Of a DNA stretch of 45,795 nt, positions 16,659 through 25,500 are shown in pieces. Source of the DNA: TMED78 sp036337035 (lineage in GTDB: Bacteria > Pseudomonadota > Gammaproteobacteria > Steroidobacterales > Rariloculaceae); NCBI GenBank assembly GCA_036337035.1, contig JAYZFC010000001.1, forward strand, positions 1 through 45,795, in the 5' to 3' direction. The translations under genes were made by a program, and so were the position numbers. Within the stretch, counting starts at the first letter, position 1; each line of letters opens with the position of its first letter. Below the pieces are notes generated by a model. That model saw only the letters and a program-made list of their open reading frames with translations, was not told where the DNA came from and made no database searches.

Positions 16659-19499
16659 TTAGGGTGCTGTACATGGAAGGCCTGCATAGACACATTCACC
16701 ATGAATTACAACAGAGTTTCCACCACCATATAGCTGTGTTGGTGGATCTCCAATAGCATCAGCTCCACTTATATGATTTTTCAAACTTGAAGAGCTTGGT
16801 AAGTCACTTTCATTTATAGCGCCTGTATAAGTTAAGGTACCCCTTGCTGAATTTTTAATAGCAAGCCATTCATCGCCTTCAAGCGCTTTAATTTTATATA
16901 CATTACCATCTTTATCAGAGACCGTAGGCTCAACATTTCCAACGCTTGGCTCCATTATAAATCGGTTAACGTAGCGATGGTAAGGCATCCAATTGCTGAC
17001 ATATTGACCAACTATAGAGCCGTCTCTAGTATCAATTACTTGACCAGGTATACCATGCAACTCCCCAAAGCCTTCGTATCTAAGGGTAATTTTTTTACCT
17101 CTATCTGTTCCATATTTAGCTTCATCCCAAACCGTATAGTAAAGTGTTTTTGGCTCAGCGAACGTAACATATTGATTAGTCGCCTGATCGACTAAGAAGT
17201 TTTGTTTATCCCAGTAATTAGGACCCCAGGCCATTTGATACCAGGAGGTAACTTGTTTTGCTGCTGGCAGTGAACGATCATAAAAAGCAGCCATACAGTA
17301 ACGAGTGTCGCTGGCATTAAAAACTGGATGGGTGCTTCTATAAGCACTATTTGAATCATTTTCATCCTGTCTAGGACAATCTAGTTTCGCTAAATCATCA
17401 GGCAAGACAAGTTTACCAGAATGGAGTCGATATCTAGTTAATTCAGAGTTAGTATTACCACCATTCCAGGGCATGAAATACTTAGTTGTTTTTAACTGGT
17501 TTTCAGGATCGGTAATTGAGGATGGAATACCTAAGATCCCACCATTTGCAGTTGTTCCATCTGTATAGTTAATTCCAGTTTTGGTATAAGTTTTGACATT
17601 AGTTCCTAGAATACCCTCAAAATAATCTCCTGCTTGATATCCGCCACCTGCGCTCGTTAGGTATTGCCAATTATCAGAACTATACGGTGAAGCTACAGTT
17701 GCTGAAGCGTTACTTCCAGCATTGCTTACAGCATTAGTATAAGTAGCTTCTATAAGTGTTTGTGTTGGGCATCTTTCTACACATTTTAATTCAGCCGGAA
17801 AATTCGCAGGAGTAACATTTTCATATTTTCTTGTTATGATTCCATTTGATGTTGTATTTGATGTAGGGTTCTCGAAAGAATTTTTTTCAATATTATACGA
17901 TTGTCGAGTATCGGGAGACCACATCCACATATTTCGCACATATGTGTGTTGCCATGATTGGCCTGCTCCATATACCTTCTTAACTGTATTAACCCAATTG
18001 GCATTGGTAAATACAATATCAGTTATATCAGTTTCAGTATAGCCACTGCTGTGTGTTATTTTATGAGTAAAGGTCCAAGTACCTCCATTTGTATCTTTAT
18101 CATAAGTTCCTTTATATTCTGCATTCTCAGCAGGGAAACCTAAAGATTGAAATTCAGTACCCCAGTAACTGCCATTATCTCCCTCAATCCATGTTTCAAA
18201 ACTTAGTTTATGAAGATCAGCTAAAGATAGTGTTTCTATTGTTACTTTTTCTAGACGAGTATTGGAAGTTTCAATTTTATAAGTTGGTGGTGTACCGCTT
18301 TCTCCAGAAAGCATTCTTTTTGTCCATACTGTGTCAGAATTAACATACGCTCTATCTCGATCGTCGATGTGAATATTGAAGAAGTTTGCCCATGCGTGAG
18401 CTTTTCTTTGCGCTGAGTTAACAGTAATGGTTGTTTCCATAGGAAAGGCTCCAGTTCCGGTTAGGGCTAGCCTTGAGCCATCACTATTATAAACACCATA
18501 TCTATGAACTGTTCGCTTTGCATCTGCTTTGTCTGTAGAGAAACAATTTTCACCTGTTTGTATACCATCACTACCAGTTGGAGTATAAGAAGAAAGAGTT
18601 GGTTCTCCAGCGCTATTCAGGGTACTCCAATCTACGGTATATGCATTAACAAATTTTAAGCAATAAACTTTCTGAGACTCATCTAAAGAGAATTGGTTCA
18701 CTAGTGCAACAGGAACCCAATTTTCACTAATCTCAACATAAGTAGCCCAATAGAAGATACCTGCGACTTTCGTTTTAGCTGCATCTTGGAAGACTGTCTT
18801 AACTCTAGCAGGTACTCCGCCCATCATAAGGTCATAAAATTGAACCCCATCAGCATTAGTAATAAGCCTTGCTCCGCCAGCATTTGTGCCAGCCGGTATT
18901 TGTTGCGGACCATTTTGAAATGCTTTTGTTATTTCATAGTTAAAGCTCATATCTAGCTCACCATATGGAACAAGATTACTTGGCGATTGAGTGACAGTTG
19001 CTTGACCCTTAACGGTCATTTCTGGCCTTTCTACACGAGAGACCCCATCTTCGGTTTCAACTTCTTCAGTCAGCATTGCCCAGAATGTTGAAGTTTGAGC
19101 TGAAGAGGTATCAGCTCTTTGTGTAATCATAATCATCGGTGTGGCAATATTATCAGCACCATTAGATGATCCACCTGTATCACTACTTTCAGTTGCATTT
19201 TTCTTATCATTTGCTGAGGTTGCTGTTGCTGCTTTTTGTTCACTCTCAACTTGTGAGTCTGAGGCATCTTGCTCACATTTCTTTTCATGTATATCTACAA
19301 GATAGTTACCATAGCCAACAAATTTATCCGCCATCATATTGTCCATTATGCATAGCAAGAAGTTAACTTGCTCTAGCGATTCATTGGTAGGATTGTCTTG
19401 AACATAAAAGTTGACTTCGTCATCCTGGTATGGAGTTTGAGCTTGCAAATTAAAAGCAAGAAAAGGCAAAAGAACAATAAATAATTTAAACATATTCAT
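16659..19499 (-). CDS. Giant secreted protein of unknown function (paralog 1)
   Basis: The 946-residue precursor has a signal peptide (about 1-20, LQA/Q) and the same plan as its downstream neighbour. VNFLLC and HEKKC place cysteines at residues 50 and 75, exactly as in paralog 2. A shorter polar linker (about 78-120) and a beta-rich region with CFST, AELKCVERCP and LDCPRQ follow. Its C-terminus differs, ending in two extra cysteines (HGECVYAGLPC). The ATG at 19497-19499 is chosen over an upstream in-frame TTG because GGAGG lies between them, 8 bases before the ATG. The matching cysteine numbering supports this. Function unknown; secretion to periplasm or surface is inferred from the signal peptide. 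Confidence 0.86.
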   Translation of the reverse strand: MNMFKLFIVLLPFLAFNLQAQTPYQDDEVNFYVQDNPTNESLEQVNFLLCIMDNMMADKFVGYGNYLVDIHEKKCEQDASDSQVESEQKAATATSANDKKNATESSDTGGSSNGADNIATPMIMITQRADTSSAQTSTFWAMLTEEVETEDGVSRVERPEMTVKGQATVTQSPSNLVPYGELDMSFNYEITKAFQNGPQQIPAGTNAGGARLITNADGVQFYDLMMGGVPARVKTVFQDAAKTKVAGIFYWATYVEISENWVPVALVNQFSLDESQKVYCLKFVNAYTVDWSTLNSAGEPTLSSYTPTGSDGIQTGENCFSTDKADAKRTVHRYGVYNSDGSRLALTGTGAFPMETTITVNSAQRKAHAWANFFNIHIDDRDRAYVNSDTVWTKRMLSGESGTPPTYKIETSNTRLEKVTIETLSLADLHKLSFETWIEGDNGSYWGTEFQSLGFPAENAEYKGTYDKDTNGGTWTFTHKITHSSGYTETDITDIVFTNANWVNTVKKVYGAGQSWQHTYVRNMWMWSPDTRQSYNIEKNSFENPTSNTTSNGIITRKYENVTPANFPAELKCVERCPTQTLIEATYTNAVSNAGSNASATVASPYSSDNWQYLTSAGGGYQAGDYFEGILGTNVKTYTKTGINYTDGTTANGGILGIPSSITDPENQLKTTKYFMPWNGGNTNSELTRYRLHSGKLVLPDDLAKLDCPRQDENDSNSAYRSTHPVFNASDTRYCMAAFYDRSLPAAKQVTSWYQMAWGPNYWDKQNFLVDQATNQYVTFAEPKTLYYTVWDEAKYGTDRGKKITLRYEGFGELHGIPGQVIDTRDGSIVGQYVSNWMPYHRYVNRFIMEPSVGNVEPTVSDKDGNVYKIKALEGDEWLAIKNSARGTLTYTGAINESDLPSSSSLKNHISGADAIGDPPTQLYGGGNSVVIHGECVYAGLPCTAP

Positions 19500-19523
19500 A
19501 CTAGAAACCTCCAAAGGTATTTA

Positions 19524-20021
19524 TCACTGAAGCTGAACAGGGTCGATCTCTTTAGAGATTTCTAATCCACTAACTTGAGCTGCAGTTGTTGATGTGAAGG
19601 TATCAGATATAGTACCTATCGTAAGAGTTGAATTAACAGCAGTGCTAGGGAGTTCGCTACTTGTATGTCTAACTGTAACTGTTTGACCGTTAGTAACTGT
19701 TCCAGAAGAGGCCGTATATGTTCCTCCAGCAATACTGTAAGTAGCGCCGGTACCAGATATACTAATAGCAGATGCTTTATCGATACCAGCAATTGTAATA
19801 GCAGCAGATGTAATCGATGCATTTCTACTGACTCCCGTTTGATCAGTAAATGTAAACTGATTAGGCACATCATCAGTTGGTGTAGCAGCTGTAGGAGTAC
19901 TAGTTCCGCTTCCGCCACCACCACCACAAGCAGCAATCACAAGTACTGCAAATAGTGCAATTAATGAAAACCTAAAAGATGTAGATTGAGATGTAGTAGC
20001 TAAGTTGGTCATTTTAAACAT
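19524..20021 (-). CDS. Lipoprotein with a single Ig-like beta domain
   Basis: The 165-residue precursor has a type II signal with lipobox VIAAC (C32), followed by a Gly-5 run and a Ser/Thr/Pro linker. One beta-sandwich-like domain (about residues 54-150) follows, with the pattern FTFTDQTGV, ISGTGATYSIAGGTYT, VTNGQTVTVRHT and STLTIGTISDTF. This domain resembles the repeat common in large marine bacterial surface proteins, but only one copy is present. Gly at +2 fits outer-membrane sorting. AGGAG precedes the ATG. It heads the operon of the two giant secreted proteins, with 24 bases to the next gene, so it may anchor or escort them. Confidence 0.85.
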   Translation of the reverse strand: MFKMTNLATTSQSTSFRFSLIALFAVLVIAACGGGGGSGTSTPTAATPTDDVPNQFTFTDQTGVSRNASITSAAITIAGIDKASAISISGTGATYSIAGGTYTASSGTVTNGQTVTVRHTSSELPSTAVNSTLTIGTISDTFTSTTAAQVSGLEISKEIDPVQLQ

Positions 20022-20060
20022 TATTCAATACTCCTAAAATTAAGCTTATTAAAGAATTCT

Positions 20061-20090
20061 ATATTATTTTTGAGCATAATATTTTGCCAA
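20061..20090 (-). promoter_or_regulatory. Probable promoter of the lipoprotein/giant-protein operon
   Basis: On the minus strand TTGGCA (20085-20090) and TAATAT (20061-20066) are separated by 18 bases. Transcription would begin about 35 bases before the lipoprotein ATG. The divergent 190-base gap (20022-20211) holds no other gene. Confidence 0.55.
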
Positions 20091-20211
20091 AAATTTATAA
20101 GTTTTGTTACAAATATGAGTTAATTAAGCTAAGCTGGCTTAAGAGTAGTCTCTTTCTATATTATTTTTGTTTTATCTCATTTTATTAAAGCCATGTATAA
20201 CAAATATTTAA

Positions 20212-21288
20212 ATGAATGTATTAATGTATAATATAATAAATAAAAACCGGTTTATCCTTTTCTTTAAACTAGCTTTTTTATTCATTTTTTGTTCATTAGA
20301 TAGCTTGTTGGCGCAAAACTTAAAAGATATTGATCAAGGTTGGCCAAATTGGGCATATGGATATCTTGAAAATCTTCAGGAAGGCGATACAACAGCACCT
20401 AATTGCCTGATTAGTACAAAAAAAGCAATTGATTGTGCATATAGAGGAAATCCAGCTGATAACACCATAAAGTATGGTTTGCCGGATACCAGCCTAGAGT
20501 TTACAGCATATGAATCAGCCTATGATTATGGCCCAGCAGATTGGTATCCTCAAGATCACCCGATAATGCCAGATATTGTTGCATATGGAAGAATTGATGA
20601 TGGACTCAGAGCGTGCTCATTGTGCCATTATCCAAATGGACAGGGAAAAATGGAGAATGGCCATGTTGCTGGGCTACCATATAATTACATTGTTTCTCAG
20701 TTACAATTATTTGCTGATGGCAAAAGAAAAAGCTCTGACCCCAGAAAGGCAAACACCAATGAGATGTCAATTATAGCAAGGTCTTTAACTGATAGAGAGA
20801 TTGATGAGGCAGCAAAATATTTTTCCTCTATTCCATTTAAGCCTCTTGTAAAAGTTATCGAAAGCAATACAGCCCCGCAAGTTAGAATGTCTATGAATGG
20901 CTTAATGCTCCCTTTAGATAAGCCATTTGTTCAACTTGACGATTATATAATTGAAGTGCCAGAATTTCCTCAAAGGACTGCTGTTACAAGGGATCCGAGA
21001 GTAGGGTTTCTCACTTATGTTCCAATTGGCAGTATTAATAAAGGCGAGTTATTAGTTTTAACAGGCGAGGGAAAGACAGTTCCTTGTAGTATTTGTCATG
21101 GCTTAAATCTGAGGGGCAATGGAGATATTCCAGGCATAGTTGGAAAAACGGCTAGTTATACTATGAGGCAATTGTGGGATATTAAATTAGGAACTAGGCA
21201 TAGTCCAGAGATGCTACCAACTGTAATCAATTTGAATGAGCAAGATTTATTAGCGATATCAGCTTACTTAGCATCTTTAAGTCCTTAG
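20212..21288 (+). CDS. Periplasmic diheme cytochrome c
   Basis: The 358-residue precursor has a signal peptide (about 13-35, LLAQ) and two covalent heme sites, CSLCH (C135-H139) and CSICH (C292-H296). Each is followed by glycine-rich sequence typical of class I cytochromes c (NGQGK; LRGNGDIPGIVGK). The spacing fits two fused cytochrome domains resembling the cytochrome c553/c4 type. An electron-transfer role in the periplasm is expected; the partner is unknown. Start choice is uncertain (ATG at 20212 or 20224; no clear ribosome binding site). Its stop shares four bases with the convergent TRAP permease gene. Confidence 0.88.
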   Translation: MNVLMYNIINKNRFILFFKLAFLFIFCSLDSLLAQNLKDIDQGWPNWAYGYLENLQEGDTTAPNCLISTKKAIDCAYRGNPADNTIKYGLPDTSLEFTAYESAYDYGPADWYPQDHPIMPDIVAYGRIDDGLRACSLCHYPNGQGKMENGHVAGLPYNYIVSQLQLFADGKRKSSDPRKANTNEMSIIARSLTDREIDEAAKYFSSIPFKPLVKVIESNTAPQVRMSMNGLMLPLDKPFVQLDDYIIEVPEFPQRTAVTRDPRVGFLTYVPIGSINKGELLVLTGEGKTVPCSICHGLNLRGNGDIPGIVGKTASYTMRQLWDIKLGTRHSPEMLPTVINLNEQDLLAISAYLASLSP

Positions 21289-22586
21289 CTCATTTTATTT
21301 ACAAGTATTAATGGAATTTCTGGCCATATAATTAATATTGCAATTATTATAAGCTCACCCACAAAGAATGGAATTACTCCAAGAAAAATTGTGCTCATAG
21401 GTATGTCTTTAGCAACTTTTTTCATGACAAAAACATTTGCTCCTATTGGAGGTGTAATTAGTCCAACTTCTGCCATAATAACAATAAAAACACCAAACCA
21501 AATTGGATCAATTCCTAGCTGTGAAATAATAGGCATTAAAAATGGAACCGTTAGGACAATCATTCCAAATACATCTAGCATAGATCCAAGAAGAATATAT
21601 AAGATAATTAAAAATATAAGAAACCCGATTCTATTTAGGTTTGAATCTATTATAAAAGATATAAGTAATTCTGTAATACCGGTTATAGCTATAAATTTAG
21701 CTACTATATAGCCTCCAATAATAATTAGGAAAATCATTGAGCTAATTAGTACAGTTGCTTTCGTGGCGGATAGAAAGATTTTTATTGATAGATTTTTTTT
21801 ATTTAAAGCCATTAAGGATACAATAAGGCAACCAACTCCTGCTGCTTCAGTTGGTGTAAAAGCGCCAATATATATACCGCCTATGATTAAAATAAAAAGA
21901 CCGAATAGAGGAATAAGGTTTTTTATTGCATATAGTTTTTCTTTAGCCGAGCTTTTCGGACCTTTTGGACCTAGCATAGGGTTAATTATGCACCTAACAA
22001 AGATAATTAGTGTAAACATAATAACAGTTATAAACCCTGGCAAGATACCAGCAATGAATAGCTTGCTTATTGAGGTTTCTGTCATCACGCCATAAAAAAT
22101 AAAGATTAAACTTGGAGGTATCAGTATTCCTAATGTTCCTGAGGCTGCAAGCACACCAGTAGCAAGTTGTGGGTTATATTTAAATTTTTTCATTTCAGGC
22201 ATGATGATTGAACCCATGGTTGCTACAGTAGCAATACTAGATCCAGTAATTGCTCCAAATCCACCACAAGCTAATACAGATGCTATTGCAACACCTCCTG
22301 GAACCTGACCAACAAGTTTACTCAAGCTTTGATATAAGTCTGATGCAAGACCAGCATGATAAAAAATTTGCCCCATTAATATAAAAAGAGGTATAGCAAC
22401 AAAAATAAAATCCCTACCATGTTCCCAGGGAATCAGACCTATATGAGCTAAAGTTGCACTAGGACCTTCAATTATCCATAAACCGATAATTCCAGTAAAC
22501 GCCATAGCAAAAGCAATAGGAACACCAATGAGGATGAGAAAAAACAAAAACACAATCCCAATTATGCCAATTAAAATTAGATCCAT
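21285..22586 (-). CDS. dctM: TRAP transporter large permease (DctM)
   Basis: DctM is the 12-helix transport subunit of a sodium-driven TRAP uptake system in the inner membrane. The 433-residue protein is hydrophobic throughout and has the family motifs IGVPIAFAMAFTGIIGLW, FVAIPLFILMGQ, GGFGAITGSSIATVATMG, GVLAASGTLGILIPPS and FTPTEAAG. The C-terminal region EVGLITPPIGANVFVMK is also diagnostic. It overlaps dctQ by 10 bases. The usual dctP-dctQ-dctM order is kept. Confidence 0.95.
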   Translation of the reverse strand: MDLILIGIIGIVFLFFLILIGVPIAFAMAFTGIIGLWIIEGPSATLAHIGLIPWEHGRDFIFVAIPLFILMGQIFYHAGLASDLYQSLSKLVGQVPGGVAIASVLACGGFGAITGSSIATVATMGSIIMPEMKKFKYNPQLATGVLAASGTLGILIPPSLIFIFYGVMTETSISKLFIAGILPGFITVIMFTLIIFVRCIINPMLGPKGPKSSAKEKLYAIKNLIPLFGLFILIIGGIYIGAFTPTEAAGVGCLIVSLMALNKKNLSIKIFLSATKATVLISSMIFLIIIGGYIVAKFIAITGITELLISFIIDSNLNRIGFLIFLIILYILLGSMLDVFGMIVLTVPFLMPIISQLGIDPIWFGVFIVIMAEVGLITPPIGANVFVMKKVAKDIPMSTIFLGVIPFFVGELIIIAILIIWPEIPLILVNKMS

Positions 22587-23083
22587 GGTTCTTGATTATT
22601 TTCTAGAATAATTCCGGTTGGGTTAGCTATGATTCTTAATGCAAAAATAAGACTACAGATACCGATAAATAACATAAAAGGCCATAAATAAAGATTTATA
22701 TCTTCACCAGTTTCTGATGTTAAGAACATATAATTAGAAAAAAAATATGATTGTATTGAAAGCATTAGAAAAAAAATAACACCACTTATTGATGAGAATA
22801 AATTGCTAATACTCTTATTCTTATCTGACATTTTTTCATAAAACATTTCCATTCGAATATGATAACCTCTATCCCAACCATGAGGTAAAGCAGAAAAAAG
22901 AGTAATTAGAAGGAGTAATCCGTTAATATCGTTACTCCATTCCAGGGGATTGTTAAATATATATCTCATGATAACTTCAAGGCAAACAAGAAAAAATAGT
23001 AATGGCAAAGAGAAGTAGATACTTATTTTGTATAAAAATAACGATAATTTTCTTGAAAATATATCTAGATACCTAATAATCAT
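22577..23083 (-). CDS. dctQ: TRAP transporter small permease (DctQ)
   Basis: The 168-residue, four-helix membrane protein contains LEVIMRYIFNNPLEWSNDINGLLLL, written here as the typical Arg-Tyr, Asn-Pro-Leu and Trp-Ser blocks of the small TRAP subunit. It joins DctM to form the membrane complex. It starts at ATG with a 4-base overlap with dctP, so the three subunits are coupled. Confidence 0.9.
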   Translation of the reverse strand: MIIRYLDIFSRKLSLFLYKISIYFSLPLLFFLVCLEVIMRYIFNNPLEWSNDINGLLLLITLFSALPHGWDRGYHIRMEMFYEKMSDKNKSISNLFSSISGVIFFLMLSIQSYFFSNYMFLTSETGEDINLYLWPFMLFIGICSLIFALRIIANPTGIILENNQEPWI

Positions 23084-24213
23084 AAATCAATTATTCCTTG
23101 AATTGGGCTATTTAGTATTAATGAATTTATTTTTTCATTTGTCCAAGAGTTGTACTTATTAGATAGGCTTTCCATATTTTGAACTAACGCTCTGGCAGGT
23201 AATCCATCGCTCTCGTATTTTTTTAGAATATTTTCTTTTAGGGGGGCTAGCTTTTTTTTCCATCTATTTAATTCTTTATCACTAAGATTAGTAATATTAA
23301 CTCCTGCGTTTTTTATAGCAATCAGTGCATTATCATAATTTTGTCCAGAATAAACATTTTGTGATGCATACTGACTTCTAACTCTAAGTAGGTTATAGAA
23401 AGTTTTTTTTAGGTTATTAGGAAGAGAGTTAAAAGCATTTTTATTTAAGCAATAATGCAGCACAACTAAATTTAAGTTTACTTTTAAATAGTGCTTACCT
23501 ATTTCATATAATCTATATGACGCAATATCATTAGGTGCTAGGGAAACTGAATCAATCACACCTTGTTGAAAAGCTGGATATATTTCTGCAGCAGCAATAG
23601 CTACTGGTGTTGCACCTAATTGCCTATATATATCAGCCGTTATACCACTTGTAACTCTTATCTTAAGCCCTTGTAAATCATCTAGTGATGCTATAGGCCT
23701 ACGGGAGATAATATTATATGGGCTTGTTGCATCACAATGAGCTAAATACACACCCATTTTTTCAAATTCTTCCTTTAGATATTTTGGGTATAGCTCTTCA
23801 ACTACTAAGCTAGCTACTTGAGGCTTGTTAAATAAAAAAGGAAGTTGAGAGAGATGAAGTAATTTAAAGCTACCAGGACTATATGTTATGTATGAATGAG
23901 TGTAATCAGTAATTCCGGAAACTGCAGCCTTAAATCCATTATTCGGACCATGGAGAAGTTTATCGGTGTAGGGCTTCAGCAGGAGTTTTCCTTGAGTCTC
24001 TTTCTCTACTAATTGAGCAAAGGGGAGAAATGCTTTTGTATATAATCCATGAGAACTTGGCACATGAGTACTATATCTTAATACTACTTGATCCAAGTTT
24101 GATGTAGATTTTTTTTTATGAATAAATGGAGATATGATACCAATACTTGCTAGAGCAATAAGTAGATTTCTTCTTGTTTCTTTCGTTTTATCTTTCTTTA
24201 TTTCTGATAACAT
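23080..24213 (-). CDS. dctP: TRAP transporter substrate-binding protein (DctP), Tat-type signal
   Basis: This is the 377-residue solute receptor of the TRAP system. The N-terminus has a twin-arginine motif (TRRNLLI) before a hydrophobic stretch, suggesting Tat export. The DctP core includes LRYSTHVPSSHG, the carboxylate-binding arginine region LKIRVTSGITADIYRQLGA and AEIYPAFQQGVIDS. The last two match the sites that bind the acid group of ligands, so an organic acid is likely, identity unknown. The ATG at 24211-24213 is preferred because a longer TTG start at 24255 would run into the divergent gene. No clear ribosome binding site is seen at either. Confidence 0.92.
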   Translation of the reverse strand: MLSEIKKDKTKETRRNLLIALASIGIISPFIHKKKSTSNLDQVVLRYSTHVPSSHGLYTKAFLPFAQLVEKETQGKLLLKPYTDKLLHGPNNGFKAAVSGITDYTHSYITYSPGSFKLLHLSQLPFLFNKPQVASLVVEELYPKYLKEEFEKMGVYLAHCDATSPYNIISRRPIASLDDLQGLKIRVTSGITADIYRQLGATPVAIAAAEIYPAFQQGVIDSVSLAPNDIASYRLYEIGKHYLKVNLNLVVLHYCLNKNAFNSLPNNLKKTFYNLLRVRSQYASQNVYSGQNYDNALIAIKNAGVNITNLSDKELNRWKKKLAPLKENILKKYESDGLPARALVQNMESLSNKYNSWTNEKINSLILNSPIQGIIDL

Positions 24214-24227
24214 AATAAATAATTTTA

Positions 24228-24911
24228 ATGGATTTAGAAAAAATGAAACTAACAAGTTTTTTATACTATATGTTTATTAATCCGCCTAGTAATTTTTTAA
24301 AAAAAAGTAAGGGTATTATTCATGTTGGTGCTCATATAGGCCAGGAAAGGTTTTTATACCAATATTTAGATCTAAATGTGTGTTGGATCGAGCCTATAGA
24401 GGATAACTACAATCAGTTAAAAAAAAATATTGATAAATTAGATAAGCAGAATTGTTATAGAGAGCTAATTAGTGAATCTGATAAGAAAAATATACAATTT
24501 AATATTGCTTCTAATGATGGAAAATCATCGTCTGTATTAGACTTAAAAGATCATATTAAAATGTGGCCTGAAGTTAAAATGAATAAAGCAATCAATGTTG
24601 ATGGAATTAGCTTACCAACTTTCATAGAAAAACATAGAATAGATATAAAGAACTTCGACTCATTACTTTTAGATACTCAAGGATATGAATTAGAAATACT
24701 TAAGGGTGCTATGAATATAATTCATAAATTTAGTTATATCCAGGTAGAGGCTGCTGATTTTGAAGCTTATAGTGGATGCCCAACAGTTGATGATATTTGT
24801 AAGTTTATGAATAAAAATAAATTTGATATGATTCAAAAGAATAAATTTTCAGAAAAAGAAAATGTTGGAAACTACTTTGATATCATTTTTATCAATAGGG
24901 ATAAAAAATAA
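24228..24911 (+). CDS. FkbM-family SAM-dependent methyltransferase
   Basis: The 227-residue protein has SAM motif I as IIHVGAHIGQE, the acidic loop WIEPIEDNYNQL and the FkbM signature LLLDTQGYELEILKGA, followed by VEAADFEAYSGCPT. FkbM proteins O-methylate sugars or secondary metabolites; the substrate here is unknown. The start could be 24228, 24243 or 24270, since none has a strong ribosome binding site. The first lies only 14 bases from the divergent dctP start. It is followed with a 1-base overlap by a small membrane peptide gene. Confidence 0.85.
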   Translation: MDLEKMKLTSFLYYMFINPPSNFLKKSKGIIHVGAHIGQERFLYQYLDLNVCWIEPIEDNYNQLKKNIDKLDKQNCYRELISESDKKNIQFNIASNDGKSSSVLDLKDHIKMWPEVKMNKAINVDGISLPTFIEKHRIDIKNFDSLLLDTQGYELEILKGAMNIIHKFSYIQVEAADFEAYSGCPTVDDICKFMNKNKFDMIQKNKFSEKENVGNYFDIIFINRDKK

Positions 24912-25030
24912 TGAGCTTAGAAGATAGGATTATTAAATATATAGAAAAATTACCTTATTACTTAAAAGTAATAATTATTGTTATTATGTTAGTTTCATTA
25001 TTTATTTTTTTCTCAGACATGCATGATTAA
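24911..25030 (+). CDS. 39-residue single-pass membrane peptide
   Basis: A short frame from ATG 24911, sharing one base with the FkbM stop (TAATG), ends at TAA 25030. It encodes a charged amphipathic start (MSLEDRIIKYIEKLPYYL) followed by a hydrophobic helix of about 18 residues (VIIIVIMLVSLFIFF) and a short polar end. Translational coupling and the clean membrane helix support a real gene. Function unknown; it could tether the methyltransferase to the inner membrane. Confidence 0.55.
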   Translation: MSLEDRIIKYIEKLPYYLKVIIIVIMLVSLFIFFSDMHD

Positions 25031-25043
25031 AGGAAATATTCTT

Positions 25044-25499
25044 TCAAAAGGCTGAAATTCTTAAAGGCACAATTATTTCTGGCCCCAAATAGAATAATAT
25101 ACCTAAGTAAATAGCTTGAATAGCTAGCAGCAGCAGACCTAGGTATGTAGTAATCATTCCTGATATTCTAAGGAATGGATTATAATCAAAAAAACAAAAA
25201 CATATTGCATGAGCAATCCTTCCGTAACTAAAGATTATAGATGTGATTATTAAGTAGCTGATACTTACACTTCCAGAAGCTTCGATTAAAAATATTAAAA
25301 TAAGGTATATGGGTACATATTCTGAAAAATTACCGTGAGCTCTAATATTCCTATATAGCTTTTCCTCACTTATATTTTTTTCCATTTTAAAAAATATTTT
25401 CATTACAGGGCTTCCTCTCATATAACCAACTCTCATTGATAAAAATAAATAGAAGATTGTAAATACTCCAGCTAGGAAAATGCTTATATATATATCCAT
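25044..25499 (-). CDS. MAPEG-family membrane protein
   Basis: The 151-residue protein has four hydrophobic helices (about 1-22, 60-80, 82-105, 115-140) and the MAPEG motif RAHGNFSEYVP (about residues 52-62), which binds glutathione in known relatives. Bacterial members are small inner-membrane proteins of uncertain substrate, some with glutathione transferase activity. It starts one base after the upstream gene, so the two are probably co-transcribed. Confidence 0.88.
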   Translation of the reverse strand: MDIYISIFLAGVFTIFYLFLSMRVGYMRGSPVMKIFFKMEKNISEEKLYRNIRAHGNFSEYVPIYLILIFLIEASGSVSISYLIITSIIFSYGRIAHAICFCFFDYNPFLRISGMITTYLGLLLLAIQAIYLGILFYLGPEIIVPLRISAF

Positions 25500-25500
25500 T

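Noticed and set aside
16977..19366. Several plus-strand open frames of 60-84 codons inside the giant-protein genes
   Set aside because: They lie opposite well-supported coding sequence, have no ribosome binding sites and show unnatural composition.
19500..19514. TTG start giving five extra residues to giant paralog 1
   Set aside because: The GGAGG ribosome binding site lies inside that extension, and cysteine numbering matches paralog 2 only from the ATG.
21391..22095. Plus-strand frames of 106 and 110 codons opposite dctM
   Set aside because: They are antisense shadows of a clear membrane transporter gene.
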